Assembly (NCBI RefSeq): GCF_001297125.1
Contig: NZ_LHPC01000042.1
Span: 1 to 58,312, forward strand
Direction of reading: 5' to 3'
DNA from: Pseudomonas sp. RIT-PI-q
GTDB lineage: Bacteria > Pseudomonadota > Gammaproteobacteria > Pseudomonadales > Pseudomonadaceae
Length of the DNA: 58,312 nucleotides
Under the pieces are notes generated by a model, which was given only the letters and a program-made list of their open reading frames with translations, ran no database searches and was not told where the DNA came from. The position numbers and the translations under genes are program-made. Shown one piece after another: positions 24,725 through 36,000 of this stretch (positions are counted from its first letter, which is position 1; every line of letters begins with the position of its first letter).

Positions 24725-27700
24725 ATGGATCAGTCGACTATGGGCGCGTTATGGCAAACCGATTCGAGTAAAACCGTGGTTCCGACTGAACGTGTGGATG
24801 AAGCGCCTATTCCTGAAAAAACCCCTGGCAGTCGTACCAAGCACGGGTGGAAGGCCTTTTGGTTGTTGCTGCTGATTATCCTGATTGTCCTGGGTCTGGC
24901 CGCCGCCAAAGAAATGCGCACCTCGAAATTTCAAGCCCGGGAAGTCAGCAAATATGCCGCGTCCCTGAGCTATGACGTACAACCCGGCCCCAGCGACGCG
25001 ATTCGCTACCCCGGCGCCGGGCCGTTCGATTTGCGCCTGGGCTACAGCTCTCTGGATGAATTCCTGCCTCGGCTGCTCAAGCGTGACTACGTCATTTCGT
25101 CGCAAACCCGCTTTTCCCCGGCGCTGATGAACTACAGCGACAAGGGTTTGTTCGTGCCCTATGCCGAGAAAATCCAGGCCGGGTTGCTGATCACCGATTG
25201 CCGCGCAGCACCGCTGTACCAGTACAAATACCCACAACAACTCTATTCCAGCTTTGCGGCGATCCCGCCGGTGGTGGTCAATAGCTTGCTGTTCATCGAA
25301 AACCGCTTCCTGCTCGATCCTCGTCAGCCGCTGGCCAATCCGGCGGTGGATTGGCCTCGGTTCGGCATGGCCGCCTGGTCCCAGGTCGCCAAGCTGATGC
25401 ACCTGCCGGGGCAGTCGGCGGGCGGCAGTACCCTGGCCACGCAACTTGAGAAATACCGGCATTCACCCGATGGCTTGACGGTGTCGGGCGGGGAAAAAAT
25501 CCGCCAGATGATTTCCGCCAGCGTGCGGGCTTATCAGGCCGGGCCGGATACCCTTGAAGCTCGGCAGAACGTGGTTCGCGACTACCTCAACAGCGTGCCG
25601 CTGTCGGCCGTACCGGGCCACGGTGAAGTGCATGGCATGGCCGAAGGCTTGCGCGTCTGGTACGGCGCAGATTTCAACAAGGCCAACGAACGGCTGGCCA
25701 GCACCGCGACGGATCCAAAAAGCATGGCGGAAAAAGGCCTGGCCCTGCGCGAAATGCTCTCATTGATGATTGCCCAGCGCCGCCCTTCCCATTACCTGAC
25801 CAAGGGTCACGACGAGTTGGCCGACCTCACCGACAGCCACATTCGCCTGCTGGCGCAGAACGGCGTGATCGATGCGCCCCTGGCGGCAGCGGCACTGGCC
25901 AGCCAGGTGACCTATCGCGACTGGCAAACCCAGCCGACCATCCAGCCGATCGAAACCAACAAGGGCATCAGCGTGGCACGCAGCCGTTTGGGCGGCCTGC
26001 TCAATCGTCCGTTGTACGACCTCGACCGCCTCGATCTCTCGGCCACCAGCACCCTGCAAGGCGAGTTGCAAACCCAGGCCACCGAATACCTCAAGCACCT
26101 GGCCGACCCGGCCTATGCAGCGCAAATCGGCCTGATCGGCGAACGCCTGCTCACCCCCACCAGTACCACGCAAGTGCGCTACAGCTTCACGCTGTTCGAG
26201 CTGACGCCGGACGGCTCGCGGGTACGGGTGCAAACCGACAGCACCGATCAGCCCTTCGATATCAACGAAGGCAGCAAACTGGAATTGGGCTCCACCGCCA
26301 AAATGCGCGTGCTGACCACCTATTTGCAGATCATCTCCGAGCTGCATGACAAATACGCCGGGATGACCATCCCGGAACTGAAGAAAGTCGACGTGCCGGA
26401 CCAGGACCGGCTGAGTCGCTGGGCCGTCGATTACCTGATCCAGAACAAGGATCGCGACCTGCGCACGATGCTGGGGGCCGCCCTGGACCGCAAATACTCC
26501 GCCAGTCCCGGCGAAGCCTTTTTCACCGGTGGCGGGCTGCACGTATTCCACAACTTTCGCAACGAAGACAACGGCCGCCTGCCGACCCTGCGCGATGCCA
26601 TTCGTGAGTCGATCAACCTGCCGTTCATTCGGCTGATGCGTGACCTGGTGCGCTACACCACCTATTCCGGTCCCAACAGCAGCGCCGAATTGCTCAAGGA
26701 CGACCGCGACCCACGGCGTCAGGAATACCTGGCTTCGTTCGCCGATCGCGAAGGCACTTCGTTCCTGCTGAAGTTCTGGAAAAAATACAAAAACAAAGAC
26801 ACCCAGGCGCGGCTTGAGACCTTCCTCGACAGCATGCGCCCGACGCCGATTCGCATGGCCGCGGTGCACCGCTATCTGCTGCCACAGGCCAGCCAGGAAA
26901 GCTTCAACACCTTCGTACGCTCGCACCTCAAAGGCGCCAAGCTCACCGAAAAACTCACCGATGAGCGCCTGCAACGCCTCTATGAAAATTACAGCCCCGG
27001 TGCTTATGACCTGCCGGATCAGGGCTTCATCGCCAAGGTTCACCCGCTGGACCTGTGGCTGATGGGTTACTTGCTGAACAACCCGGATGCCAAGTGGAGC
27101 CAGATCGTCAAAGCCAGTCAGTTCGAACGCCAGGAAGTGTACAGCTGGTTGTTCAAGAGCAAACACAAGGGCGCCCGTGACAGCCGCATTCGCACCATGC
27201 TGGAGATCGAGGCATTCCTCGACATTCATCAGCGCTGGCAGAAAGTCGGCTACCCGTTCGATCATCTGGTGCCCTCGCTGGCCACCGCCATCGGCAGCTC
27301 CGGCGACCGTCCTGCGGCGCTGGCGGAATTGATCGGCACGATTCTCAACGACGGTGTGCGGATGCCGACGCTGCGCATCGACAGCCTGCACTTTGCGGCT
27401 AACACGCCGTATGAAACCCAACTGATCAATGACCCGGATGTCGGTAAACGGGTCATGCCATCCGAAGTGGCCTCGGCGATGCGCGAAGCCCTCTCCCAGG
27501 TGGTGGATGCCGGTACGGCCAAACGCGTGTCCGGCAGTTTCAAAACAGCCGACGGCACCCCGCTGGCCATGGGCGGCAAGACCGGAACCGGCGACAACCG
27601 TATCGAAGCCATCGGTTCCGGCGGGCGGATTCTCAGCTCCAAGTCGATCAACCGCACGGCCACCTTTGTGTTCTATATCGGCGATACCCACTTCGGCACC

Positions 27701-27871
27701 CTGACCGCGTTCGTGCCGGGGCGCTCGGCGGAGAACTTCAAGTTCACCTCGGCACTGCCGGTGCAAGTGCTCAAAGGCATGGCGCCGATATTGTCGCCGT
27801 ATCTGCAACCGGGAACGCACACGATGTGCGAGCAGCCCGTCGTCGCAACCGTCACCACACATCCCCTGTAG
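24725..27871 (+). CDS. Class A penicillin-binding protein with large insert (GT51 transglycosylase + transpeptidase)
   Basis: 1048-residue inner-membrane, periplasm-facing protein. A cytoplasmic tail and one transmembrane helix (about 44-61) lead to a GT51 glycan polymerase region with E192 in FIENRFLLDPR and the AGGSTLATQLEKY motif. A transpeptidase follows, with S523-T-A-K526, S629-I-N631 and K952-T-G-T. The motifs are intact, so both activities are plausible. The spacing is unusual: about 106 residues from SxxK to SxN and about 320 from SxN to KTG, which implies a large helical insert between about 660 and 860. It is not MrcA, MrcB or PbpC by layout. The ATG has no strong SD. The TAG stop comes from the following repeat. 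It stands upstream of the NEL genes on the same strand; a functional link is unproven. Confidence 0.85.
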   Translation: MDQSTMGALWQTDSSKTVVPTERVDEAPIPEKTPGSRTKHGWKAFWLLLLIILIVLGLAAAKEMRTSKFQAREVSKYAASLSYDVQPGPSDAIRYPGAGPFDLRLGYSSLDEFLPRLLKRDYVISSQTRFSPALMNYSDKGLFVPYAEKIQAGLLITDCRAAPLYQYKYPQQLYSSFAAIPPVVVNSLLFIENRFLLDPRQPLANPAVDWPRFGMAAWSQVAKLMHLPGQSAGGSTLATQLEKYRHSPDGLTVSGGEKIRQMISASVRAYQAGPDTLEARQNVVRDYLNSVPLSAVPGHGEVHGMAEGLRVWYGADFNKANERLASTATDPKSMAEKGLALREMLSLMIAQRRPSHYLTKGHDELADLTDSHIRLLAQNGVIDAPLAAAALASQVTYRDWQTQPTIQPIETNKGISVARSRLGGLLNRPLYDLDRLDLSATSTLQGELQTQATEYLKHLADPAYAAQIGLIGERLLTPTSTTQVRYSFTLFELTPDGSRVRVQTDSTDQPFDINEGSKLELGSTAKMRVLTTYLQIISELHDKYAGMTIPELKKVDVPDQDRLSRWAVDYLIQNKDRDLRTMLGAALDRKYSASPGEAFFTGGGLHVFHNFRNEDNGRLPTLRDAIRESINLPFIRLMRDLVRYTTYSGPNSSAELLKDDRDPRRQEYLASFADREGTSFLLKFWKKYKNKDTQARLETFLDSMRPTPIRMAAVHRYLLPQASQESFNTFVRSHLKGAKLTEKLTDERLQRLYENYSPGAYDLPDQGFIAKVHPLDLWLMGYLLNNPDAKWSQIVKASQFERQEVYSWLFKSKHKGARDSRIRTMLEIEAFLDIHQRWQKVGYPFDHLVPSLATAIGSSGDRPAALAELIGTILNDGVRMPTLRIDSLHFAANTPYETQLINDPDVGKRVMPSEVASAMREALSQVVDAGTAKRVSGSFKTADGTPLAMGGKTGTGDNRIEAIGSGGRILSSKSINRTATFVFYIGDTHFGTLTAFVPGRSAENFKFTSALPVQVLKGMAPILSPYLQPGTHTMCEQPVVATVTTHPL

Positions 27872-28036
27872 CAGCTGGCGCAGCCTGCGTTCGGCTCTGT
27901 AGCAGCTGTCGAGCTTGCGAGGCTGCGTTCGGCTGCGCAGCAGTCGTAAAATCAGGCGATGCGGTGTTTCAGGAAGATCGCAAATTCAGGTATTACGACT
28001 GCTTCGCAGCCGAACGCAGGCTTCGCCAGCTGCTAC
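27866..28036. repeat. Inverted repeat of the CTGTAGCAGCTGGCG type
   Basis: CTGTAGCAGCTGGCGCAGCC and GGCTTCGCCAGCTGCTACA lie about 130 bp apart in inverted order, with further nested copies of GCCTGCGTTCGGCT between them. Its first TAG is the stop of the PBP gene. The rest of the gap to the NEL gene (28037-28198) shows no recognisable feature apart from T-rich runs and the start region of the next gene. Confidence 0.75.
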
Positions 28037-28198
28037 ATATCGCGTTCGCTTTGGCGGTAACTATGTATTTTTTACTCTTTGATTTTGCGCGGTTCCCACC
28101 GAAAACAGGCACCGTTACCAACAGGTTTTTGAGCTTTTTTTGCGGAGGTCGCTTACCTAGTCTGGTCGCTCCACTCTTGATCAATGGACGATCAAACG

Positions 28199-31100
28199 AT
28201 GCACACAATACCCCAGACACTGGGTCGGTCAGATCAGGCGCCTGCCGCCGATCCCGAGAACAGTGTCCACTATGAATTGGTCAAAAAGGCCATCCCTGCC
28301 TGGTTGCTGAACACCTCGACTGCACGTGTCAAAGCCCTGAAAACCGTCAGACTGACGTTGCCCGACTGGTACAGGAATGCCTCGGCCGAAGCCCACCAGG
28401 ATCTGAAAAGTGCAATGCAGCAAGCCTGGACTGCGCAGGACGACGTCGATAAGACGCTGAGCCATCTGCAAGACGTCTACGCCTTTGCCAAACCCTTGTT
28501 GCAACAGGCGTTGAAAGACCGCTTCGGTGTTGAAGATGACGTCGAGGACACCTGGCTGCGACTGTATGCCCCGGTAAACGCGTCATGGTGGGTGCATGAC
28601 TTTGGCTCAGGCACTCGCAGCCGTACCCTCTCCTTGCTCGACGCCGCGCTGCATAACTTTTCCAGCGCCGAGACCTTCACCGACGATTCTGAATTCATTA
28701 CCCGCCCCAATGTCGCGGGTCATTTCACAACCAAACACCTGAAGCACAAAATCAGCATCGGGCAGTTCAAGACCCTGTGTCGTGAATTGGACATCGGTGC
28801 CCGATACGAACAGCACCTGAACGAGTTTTTTCTGTCCGCAAACCCTGTGGCCAGCAGTTTCCTGCGCCACAAAGTCACCCTCAGCCAGAAGCACGCGCTC
28901 ACCGTCGCGGCCCACATGGCCCTGATGATGAACGACATCGACCAGGATGCCTTTGACCTGGTGCGCGGGATGCTCGACGACCATGAAATTCAGCGATGGA
29001 ACGGCCAGCGCATCGGCTACTACAACCTGGCGATGATGGACGCCGCCCTCACCGGCATTGTCGTGATCACCACCGAATCAACGGCCAGCGGCGAACCCGC
29101 GCCCCTGCTCGCGTATGTCCCTCACGACCCGGAACACCCGCTCAAGCAATACGCGTCGTCGCTGGACTTCATGGCTGAACTGACGCGGCAACTGCGCGAT
29201 ACCGCCGCCCCCGGAAACTATCAGCAGTTCTTCAGCCAATTCGTCGACCATCAGCAACGCGGACATTTTTTTGCCGGGTTGAATGACCGTCTCAGCAATG
29301 TGAAATGGCAGCCGGCCGCACCAGGATCGAACCTGCCCAGCTGGCGCGAAACAGCTGTGGATAACCCCAATCTGCAATTCAGCCTGACAACGATTCAGGA
29401 TGATCGCGCGACCCGCTTTACCGGCGATCTGTGGGAATACTTCTACCAACAGAAGCTCAACAAGATTCTCAACGACGCGCGGGAAATCGCGATTTCCACC
29501 GAGTACGCCGACCGCATGGCCCGCTGGGCCTGGTGGGACAACCTGGAAAAAATGCTCTCGGACATTCTCAACGCTGCGTTGCTGGTGGCGACTCCGTTGG
29601 TGCCCGGCCTTGGCGAGCTGATGCTGGCCTACACCGCGTATCAACTGACCGATGAAGTGGTCGAGGGCATCGTCGACCTTGCCGAAGGCCGCGTAGCAGA
29701 GGCTGGCGAGCAGGCCATCGGCGTGCTCGAAAGTGTGGTCCAGCTGGGTGCGTTCGCTGCGGGCGGCGCGATTGGCAACGTCGCGCGGGCGAAACTCTCG
29801 CCGTTTTTCGAAGGCCTGAAACCGGTGCAATTGCCCGATGGCCAGTCGCGCTTATGGAACGCCGACCTCGGCCCTTATCAACAACCGGACCTGGCCCTGC
29901 CGACGCAAGTCCGGCCCGATGATTTGGGCATCCATCAACATCAAGGCCAGCGCATCGTGCGGCTGGACGAGCAACTCTTCGAAGTGGCAGAAGATCCCGA
30001 CACCGGGCACTACCGCATCCAGCATCCAACGCGAGAGGATGCCTACGCACCGACCCTGCGACACAACGGCCAAGGTGCCTGGATCAGCGAAACCGAAAAT
30101 CCACGCGAATGGCAAGGCTCGACATTGATGCGGCGCCTGGGTCACGCCACCGATGGCTTCAGTGACGGACAACTGGAACAGATTCGCCAGATCAGCGGCA
30201 TCCCGGAAGCCGCGCTGCGTCGAGGGCACATGGACAACGCCCCGCCCCCGCCGTTGCTGATCGATAGCCTGCAACGGCTCGGATCGGCCGCACCTGCGGT
30301 TGCCCCACTACCCGCCGAGACGTCCTTGCTGTTCAGCGAGTTCCCGGAGCTGCCCGACACCGTAGCGCAAAGAATCCTGGCCAGCGCCAGCACCGAGGAG
30401 CGCTTGCAGATCGAGCAAAACGATCGCCTGCCGCTGCGCCTGCAAGCCCAGGCGCGAGAACTGCAATTCGAGACGCAATCGGTCCGCGCCACCCACGGCC
30501 TGTACGATGACGCCTTGATCAACATCGACACCGAACGCCTGGTGCTGGGCACCTTGCGCATGAATAGCGACACCTTCGGTGAACTGCGCATCGACATCCG
30601 TGAAGGATCATTCGACGGTGAGCTTCGGTGCAGCGCCGGGCCCGAAGACGCTGCGCGAGTCCGGGTACTGATTCGCGACGATGCGGGGAAGTATCAGGTG
30701 CGCGACGGCACGGATCAGCCAATTCGTGCGGCGGATGATTTCTTTGAATCCCTGCTTCATGCCACCGAACGTGATGGACAGTTTGCGCTGGGCTATAGGC
30801 CGGGCGACGCCGCCGATTTCAAGCAATGGGTCATGGCTAAAACGGCTGCGCCCAACGAACGACGGACGATTCTGGCCGCACCGCCGATTCGCGCCCTGCC
30901 CAGGCATGAGACTGTTTTACTGGTGCGCGGCGCGGGCAGCAGCAGAGCCGGTGAAACCCTGCACGAGCGCATTCTGGACCTGCACGAGGACTTCAGCGAG
31001 AACGAGGTCGATGCGTTCGCCAAAGCCTTGATTGCAGAAGGCCAGCCGTTACGCGCCATCGAGCAGCGAGAAAAAGAATACAAGGAAGTGCTCGACATCC

Positions 31101-32866
31101 TGATGCGCTGGAAGAAGCACCATGAAAAAAGCGCGACTCACGAATTTCGGGATACGGGTGGCGTACTGATCACAGTGGGTCTGATCGATGCCTTCGCGCG
31201 AAAAAGCAACGGCCTCGGTGGTCGAACCGACCCGAGCAGCTACTCGCTGAATCTCTCCAGAAAAGGAACGCCGTTGAATCTGGAAAGCTGGTGGTCGAAA
31301 CGGCCACCGGGACTGGAAAAGTTCCTCGACAAAATCACCCACCTGAAACTCGACAACAGTCTGTTTTCCGCTGAGTCCAATGGCTTGCTCAAAGCCTTCC
31401 CGAACCTTCGCGAACTCAGTGTCAGAGGCTGCGAGCTCACGAGCCTGCCGAAAAGCATCAGTGCCTTGCCACGCCTGGAACGCCTGCAACTGAGTGGCAA
31501 CAAAATCGTTCTGGATGCCCCTGCCGTTGAGCAACTTGGCCGCCTGACCCATCTGGAAATACTCAGGCTCGACGGCAACCCCTTGACGCTGCCGCCGAAC
31601 ATCGGCCGCATGCCGAGGCTGAAAGTCGTGTCGCTGAAAAATACCGGGCTGACCACTTGGCCCGACGGCACGCTGGCCAAACCCAGGCCCCGTGGCTTCC
31701 TGCTGGATATGCGGGGTAACCCGATCAGCGCGATGCCCGAGGTCGTTGCCGAATCACCGCAAGCCTGGGTCGTGGCGCGCACCCGCCTGGATGTCGGTCA
31801 GTTGTCGGAGTCGAACCAGCTGCACTACCAGGCAATGCGTCGCTCGCTGGCACTGCCCCCGGAACCCATCGAGACATCTGACAGACCGCCCTCCGAAGAC
31901 ATCCTCGTGACCCGCCCGGAGTTCTGGACCGACGTGCCTGGTTGGGGAGCCAAGCGTGCAATCTACTGGCCGGGACTGAGCGACGACCCTCTGTCGCAGC
32001 GGTTCCTGGAGGTGCTGAGCGAAACAAAAAAATCGGCTGATTACCGCGCCGGTGGCCCGGCCCGCGATCTGTTGATGCAACGCACCGTGCGCATGCTCGA
32101 TGCCGTCTACCTCGATACCGAGTTGCGGGAAAAGCTGTTCACCATGGCGATTTCCCCGGTCAATTGCGCAGACGCCGGTGCGCAACTGTTCAACAACATG
32201 GGCATTCAGGTGCTCGCGTCTGAAGCGTATTCGTACTCCACCGATGCCGTGCAGCTGGAACAGCGCTTGGTCAGCCTGGCCAAAGGCGCGGCACGGCTGG
32301 AGCACGTCAACGAGATTGCCCACGCCGATGTCGCCAGCCACCGGGGCACCACTGACGATGTCGAAGTCTATCTGGCCTACCAGACCGGCCTGGCCCATCG
32401 CTTGAACTTGCCTTGGCAATCGGAAGGCATGTTGTACCGGCTGACCTCCGGCGTCAGCGACACCATGATCGATCAAGCCTACGACACGGTAATGGCCTTG
32501 GGCGAAGGCGACGGCCTGGTCGACAAAATGCTCGAACAGCAGTTTTGGCAGGACTATCTGGAAGCAACCTATTCGATCCAGACCCAGACCAACAAACAAC
32601 TGTACGAGCGCAAATCCGACGCGCTGGACACCCAGCGCTCCACCCAGCGCGAATGGCTCCAATCCTCGTCGGAGCTACAACGCTCCGAACTGCGCAACCA
32701 ACTCACCGAACTCATGGCCGATCTGCCCGTGACAGAGGCCGTGGTTTTTGCCGATCAACCGATCAGCGACGAGACGTACTACGGGATTTTCGTCGATCTG
32801 GCTAACGGCGAAAAAGACCTGTTCAGACACTTGACCCGCCAAGCGCTGAGAAAAGCCAAGCAGTAA
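28199..32866 (+). CDS. Large toxin/effector-like protein: DUF6543-type N-terminus, LRRs, NEL E3 ubiquitin ligase (copy 1)
   Basis: 1555-residue protein. The first ~450 residues resemble the 'dermonecrotic toxin' DUF6543 region of Pseudomonas proteins. Hydrophobic helices follow at about 450-475 and 510-530 and could insert into a membrane. Leucine-rich repeats span about 1045-1180 (NLRELSVRGCELTSLP, LERLQLSGNKI, LEILRLDGNPLTLPPNIGRM). The C-terminal part matches the NEL family: C1323 in NCADAGAQLFNNMG with the Cys-x-Asp of IpaH/SspH ligases. Those enzymes form thioester ubiquitin on Cys and act in host cells. No classical signal peptide is visible. I choose ATG 28199 over 28184 because GGACGATCA then precedes it as in copy 2. 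Secretion route and target are unknown. Confidence 0.85.
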   Translation: MHTIPQTLGRSDQAPAADPENSVHYELVKKAIPAWLLNTSTARVKALKTVRLTLPDWYRNASAEAHQDLKSAMQQAWTAQDDVDKTLSHLQDVYAFAKPLLQQALKDRFGVEDDVEDTWLRLYAPVNASWWVHDFGSGTRSRTLSLLDAALHNFSSAETFTDDSEFITRPNVAGHFTTKHLKHKISIGQFKTLCRELDIGARYEQHLNEFFLSANPVASSFLRHKVTLSQKHALTVAAHMALMMNDIDQDAFDLVRGMLDDHEIQRWNGQRIGYYNLAMMDAALTGIVVITTESTASGEPAPLLAYVPHDPEHPLKQYASSLDFMAELTRQLRDTAAPGNYQQFFSQFVDHQQRGHFFAGLNDRLSNVKWQPAAPGSNLPSWRETAVDNPNLQFSLTTIQDDRATRFTGDLWEYFYQQKLNKILNDAREIAISTEYADRMARWAWWDNLEKMLSDILNAALLVATPLVPGLGELMLAYTAYQLTDEVVEGIVDLAEGRVAEAGEQAIGVLESVVQLGAFAAGGAIGNVARAKLSPFFEGLKPVQLPDGQSRLWNADLGPYQQPDLALPTQVRPDDLGIHQHQGQRIVRLDEQLFEVAEDPDTGHYRIQHPTREDAYAPTLRHNGQGAWISETENPREWQGSTLMRRLGHATDGFSDGQLEQIRQISGIPEAALRRGHMDNAPPPPLLIDSLQRLGSAAPAVAPLPAETSLLFSEFPELPDTVAQRILASASTEERLQIEQNDRLPLRLQAQARELQFETQSVRATHGLYDDALINIDTERLVLGTLRMNSDTFGELRIDIREGSFDGELRCSAGPEDAARVRVLIRDDAGKYQVRDGTDQPIRAADDFFESLLHATERDGQFALGYRPGDAADFKQWVMAKTAAPNERRTILAAPPIRALPRHETVLLVRGAGSSRAGETLHERILDLHEDFSENEVDAFAKALIAEGQPLRAIEQREKEYKEVLDILMRWKKHHEKSATHEFRDTGGVLITVGLIDAFARKSNGLGGRTDPSSYSLNLSRKGTPLNLESWWSKRPPGLEKFLDKITHLKLDNSLFSAESNGLLKAFPNLRELSVRGCELTSLPKSISALPRLERLQLSGNKIVLDAPAVEQLGRLTHLEILRLDGNPLTLPPNIGRMPRLKVVSLKNTGLTTWPDGTLAKPRPRGFLLDMRGNPISAMPEVVAESPQAWVVARTRLDVGQLSESNQLHYQAMRRSLALPPEPIETSDRPPSEDILVTRPEFWTDVPGWGAKRAIYWPGLSDDPLSQRFLEVLSETKKSADYRAGGPARDLLMQRTVRMLDAVYLDTELREKLFTMAISPVNCADAGAQLFNNMGIQVLASEAYSYSTDAVQLEQRLVSLAKGAARLEHVNEIAHADVASHRGTTDDVEVYLAYQTGLAHRLNLPWQSEGMLYRLTSGVSDTMIDQAYDTVMALGEGDGLVDKMLEQQFWQDYLEATYSIQTQTNKQLYERKSDALDTQRSTQREWLQSSSELQRSELRNQLTELMADLPVTEAVVFADQPISDETYYGIFVDLANGEKDLFRHLTRQALRKAKQ

Positions 32867-32873
32867 AGGCTTC

Positions 32874-32973
32874 TGTAGGAGCGAGCTCGCTCGCGATGGA
32901 CGTTAACGATAACGCGTGGCTACTGGATACACGCGCTGCCCTCAGGTCCATCGCGAGCAAGCTCGCTCCTACA
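32874..32973. repeat. REPIN between the two NEL genes
   Basis: TGTAGGAGCGAGCTCGCTCG ... GCGAGCAAGCTCGCTCCTACA lies in the 144-bp gap between the tandem paralogues. It may reduce or end read-through from the first to the second. Confidence 0.88.
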
Positions 32974-33010
32974 ACACCAGGAATCACACCTATCAACGGA
33001 CGATCACGCA

Positions 33011-36000
33011 ATGCCAAGCTCCCCTCCCGAAAGCGTTCATTACCAATTGATCAAAAAGGCGATCCCGCCATGGCTGGAAAATGCCTCCCTGCGCAGAATC
33101 AGCGCATTGAAAACAGCCAGGTTACAGATTCCCGTTTGGTACAAAACGTCTTCGCCTGCGACCCACCGCCGCCTGAAGAATGACCTCAAGCTCAGCTGGG
33201 CCGCGCAGAACAATGTCGATCAGGCACTGAGCAACCTGCAGGATGTTTACGCGTTCGCCAAACCTCTGCTGCAACACGCGCTGAACGAGCGCTTCGGTGT
33301 CGAAGATGACGTCGAGCACACCTGGCTGCGACTGTATGCGCCGGTTAACTCATCGTGGTGGGTGCATGACTTTGCGTCAGGCACTCGCAGCCGCACCATC
33401 TCCTTGCTTGATGCGGCGCTGCATAATTTTTCCAGCGGCGAGACCTTCACCCGCGACAGCGAATTCATCACCCGCCCCGATGCCCGTGGGCATTTCGCAG
33501 TCAAGCACCTGAAGCAAAAAATCAGCATCGAGCAATTCACATCCCTGTGTCGCGAACTGGACATCGGCGCCCGATACGAACAGCACCTTAATGAATGTCT
33601 ACTGCAAGCGAACACCGTGGCGAACAACGTCTTGCGCCATAAAGTCATCCTCAGTCAGAAAAGTGCGCTGAATGTCGCGGCGCGCATGGCGCTGATGAAA
33701 AATGACATCGACCAGGACGCGTACGACGTCGTGCAGGGCATGCTCGATGACCGCCGGAACCTGCAATGGCGCGGGCAAACCGTCAGCTATTACAACCTGT
33801 CGATGATGGATGCGTCCCTGACTGGCGTGGTCCTGATCGCGCCCGACGTGTTCACCGCCAAGGCCACCGTCCCGGTGATTGCGTACATTCCTCACGACCC
33901 TGAGCACCCGCTCAAGCAGTACCCATCGTCGCTCGAATTCATGGCCGAACTGACACGGCAACTGCGTGACACGACCTCCCCCGAGAACTATCAGAAATTC
34001 TTCAGCCAGTTCGTCGATCAGCAACAGCGCGGGCATTTTTTTGCCGGGCTGAATGAGCGCCTGAGCAAAGTCAAATGGCAACCGCTCGCACCGGGATCGA
34101 ACCTGCCGAGTTGGCGCGACACGCCTGTGGATAACCCCAATCTGCACTTCAGTCTGTCGAAGATCCAGGACGATCGCCAGACCCGCTTCAACGGCGATCT
34201 GTGGGGCTATTTCTACCGGCAGAAGTTGAACAAGATCCTCAACGACGCCCGGGAAATCGCGGTTTCCACCGAATACGCCGACCGCATGGCCCGTTGGGCC
34301 TGGTGGGACAACCTGGAAAAAATCCTCTCGGACATGCTCAATGTCGCGTTGCTGGTGGCGACGCCCTTGGTGCCAGGATTGGGTCAACTGATGCTGGCCT
34401 ACACCGCGTATCAACTCACCGACGAAGTGGTCGAGGGCCTCGTCGATCTGGCTGAAGGCCGCGCCGCCGAGGCTGGCGAGCAAGCCATTGGCGTGCTGGA
34501 AAGTGTTGTGCAACTCGGTGCGTTCGCCGCCGGAGCCGCGATTGGCAACGTTGCGCGGGCGCAACTCTCGCCGTTTTTCGAAAGCTTGAAACCGGTGCAG
34601 TTGGCGAACGGCCAGACGCGTTTGTGGAACCCTGATCTGTCGTCCTATGAGATGACTGAACTGAGCTTGCCCACCGATGCAAGACCGAACGAGCAAGGTA
34701 TTTACCTGCATCAGGACCAGCGTATTGTGCGGTTAGGCGATCAGCACTATGAAGTGCAACAAGACTCGACCACCGGGCAGCACCGCATCCAGCATCCACA
34801 ACGCGCTGACGCGTATTCACCAACGCTGCGGCACAACGGCCAAGGCGCGTGGGTCAGCGAAACGGAAAACCCGCGTGAGTGGCAAGGCTCGACATTGATG
34901 CGGCGAATCGGTCATACCACCGAGTCCTTCAGCGATGAACAACTGGAACAGATTCGGCAGATCAGCGGCACCCATGAAGCGGCGCTGCGGCAGATGCACA
35001 TGGACAACGCCGCACCGCCGCCGTTGCTGACCGACACCCTGCAACGCCTGGGGTCAACCGGGCCTGCTGCCACCCCGCTGCCCGCCGACGCCGTTGCGCT
35101 GTTCAGCGAGTTCCCCGACCTGCCTGACACGGTGGCGCAAGGCATTCTCGCCAACGCCAGCGCCGCCGAGCGCCAACAGATCGAACAGAAAAAGCGCCTG
35201 CCGCTGCGCCTGAAAAGTCAGGCGCGGGAACTGCAATTCGAGACGCAATCGGTGCGCGCCGCCCACGGTCTGTACGGTGACACGTTGATCAACATCGACA
35301 CGGAACGCCTGGTGCTCGGCACCTTGCGCATCAACAGCGACACCTTCGGTGAGCTGCGCGTCGAGATCAGGGAAGGCACATTCGACGGTGAACTGCGCAG
35401 TAACGCCGGGCCCGAGAACGCAGCGCGGGTCCGGGTGTTGATTCATGATGGCGCAGGAAAATATGAGGTGCGTGACGGGTCGAATCAGCCGATCCATGCA
35501 GCGGATGGTTTTTTCGAAGCCTTGCTGCAGGCGACCGAGCGCAATGGGCAAAACGCGCTGGGCTTCAAACCGGGGGACGCCGAACGCTTCAGGCAGTGGA
35601 TCATGGTCAAGATCGAGCCTCCCGGCGAACGTCGAACGCTACTCGCCACGCCACCCATCCGCGCCGTGCCCGAGCATCAGACACTGCTGCTGGTGCGAGG
35701 CCCATTCACCAGCCGGGCCGGCGAAACCCTGCACGAGCGCATCCTGGACCTGCACAAGGATTTCAGTGACAGCGAAGTCGACGCCTTCGCCAATGCCTTG
35801 ATCGCCAAAGGTGAGCCGATGCAAGCCATCGAGCAACGGGAAAACGATCTGGATGAACTGCGCGTGATCCTCAATCGTTGGGAATACCTGCAAGAAAGCG
35901 GCTGGGGGCCGGGCAGCACTGCTTTTCGTGATGGTGGCGGCCAACATATCGCCGAGAGCCTGCTCAACAGCTTCAAGCGAAAGTACAGCGATATCGGGCG

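Noticed and set aside
25760..27862. 700-codon minus-strand frame opposite the PBP gene
   Set aside because: It is a mirror frame with no motif, and the plus strand has intact PBP motifs.
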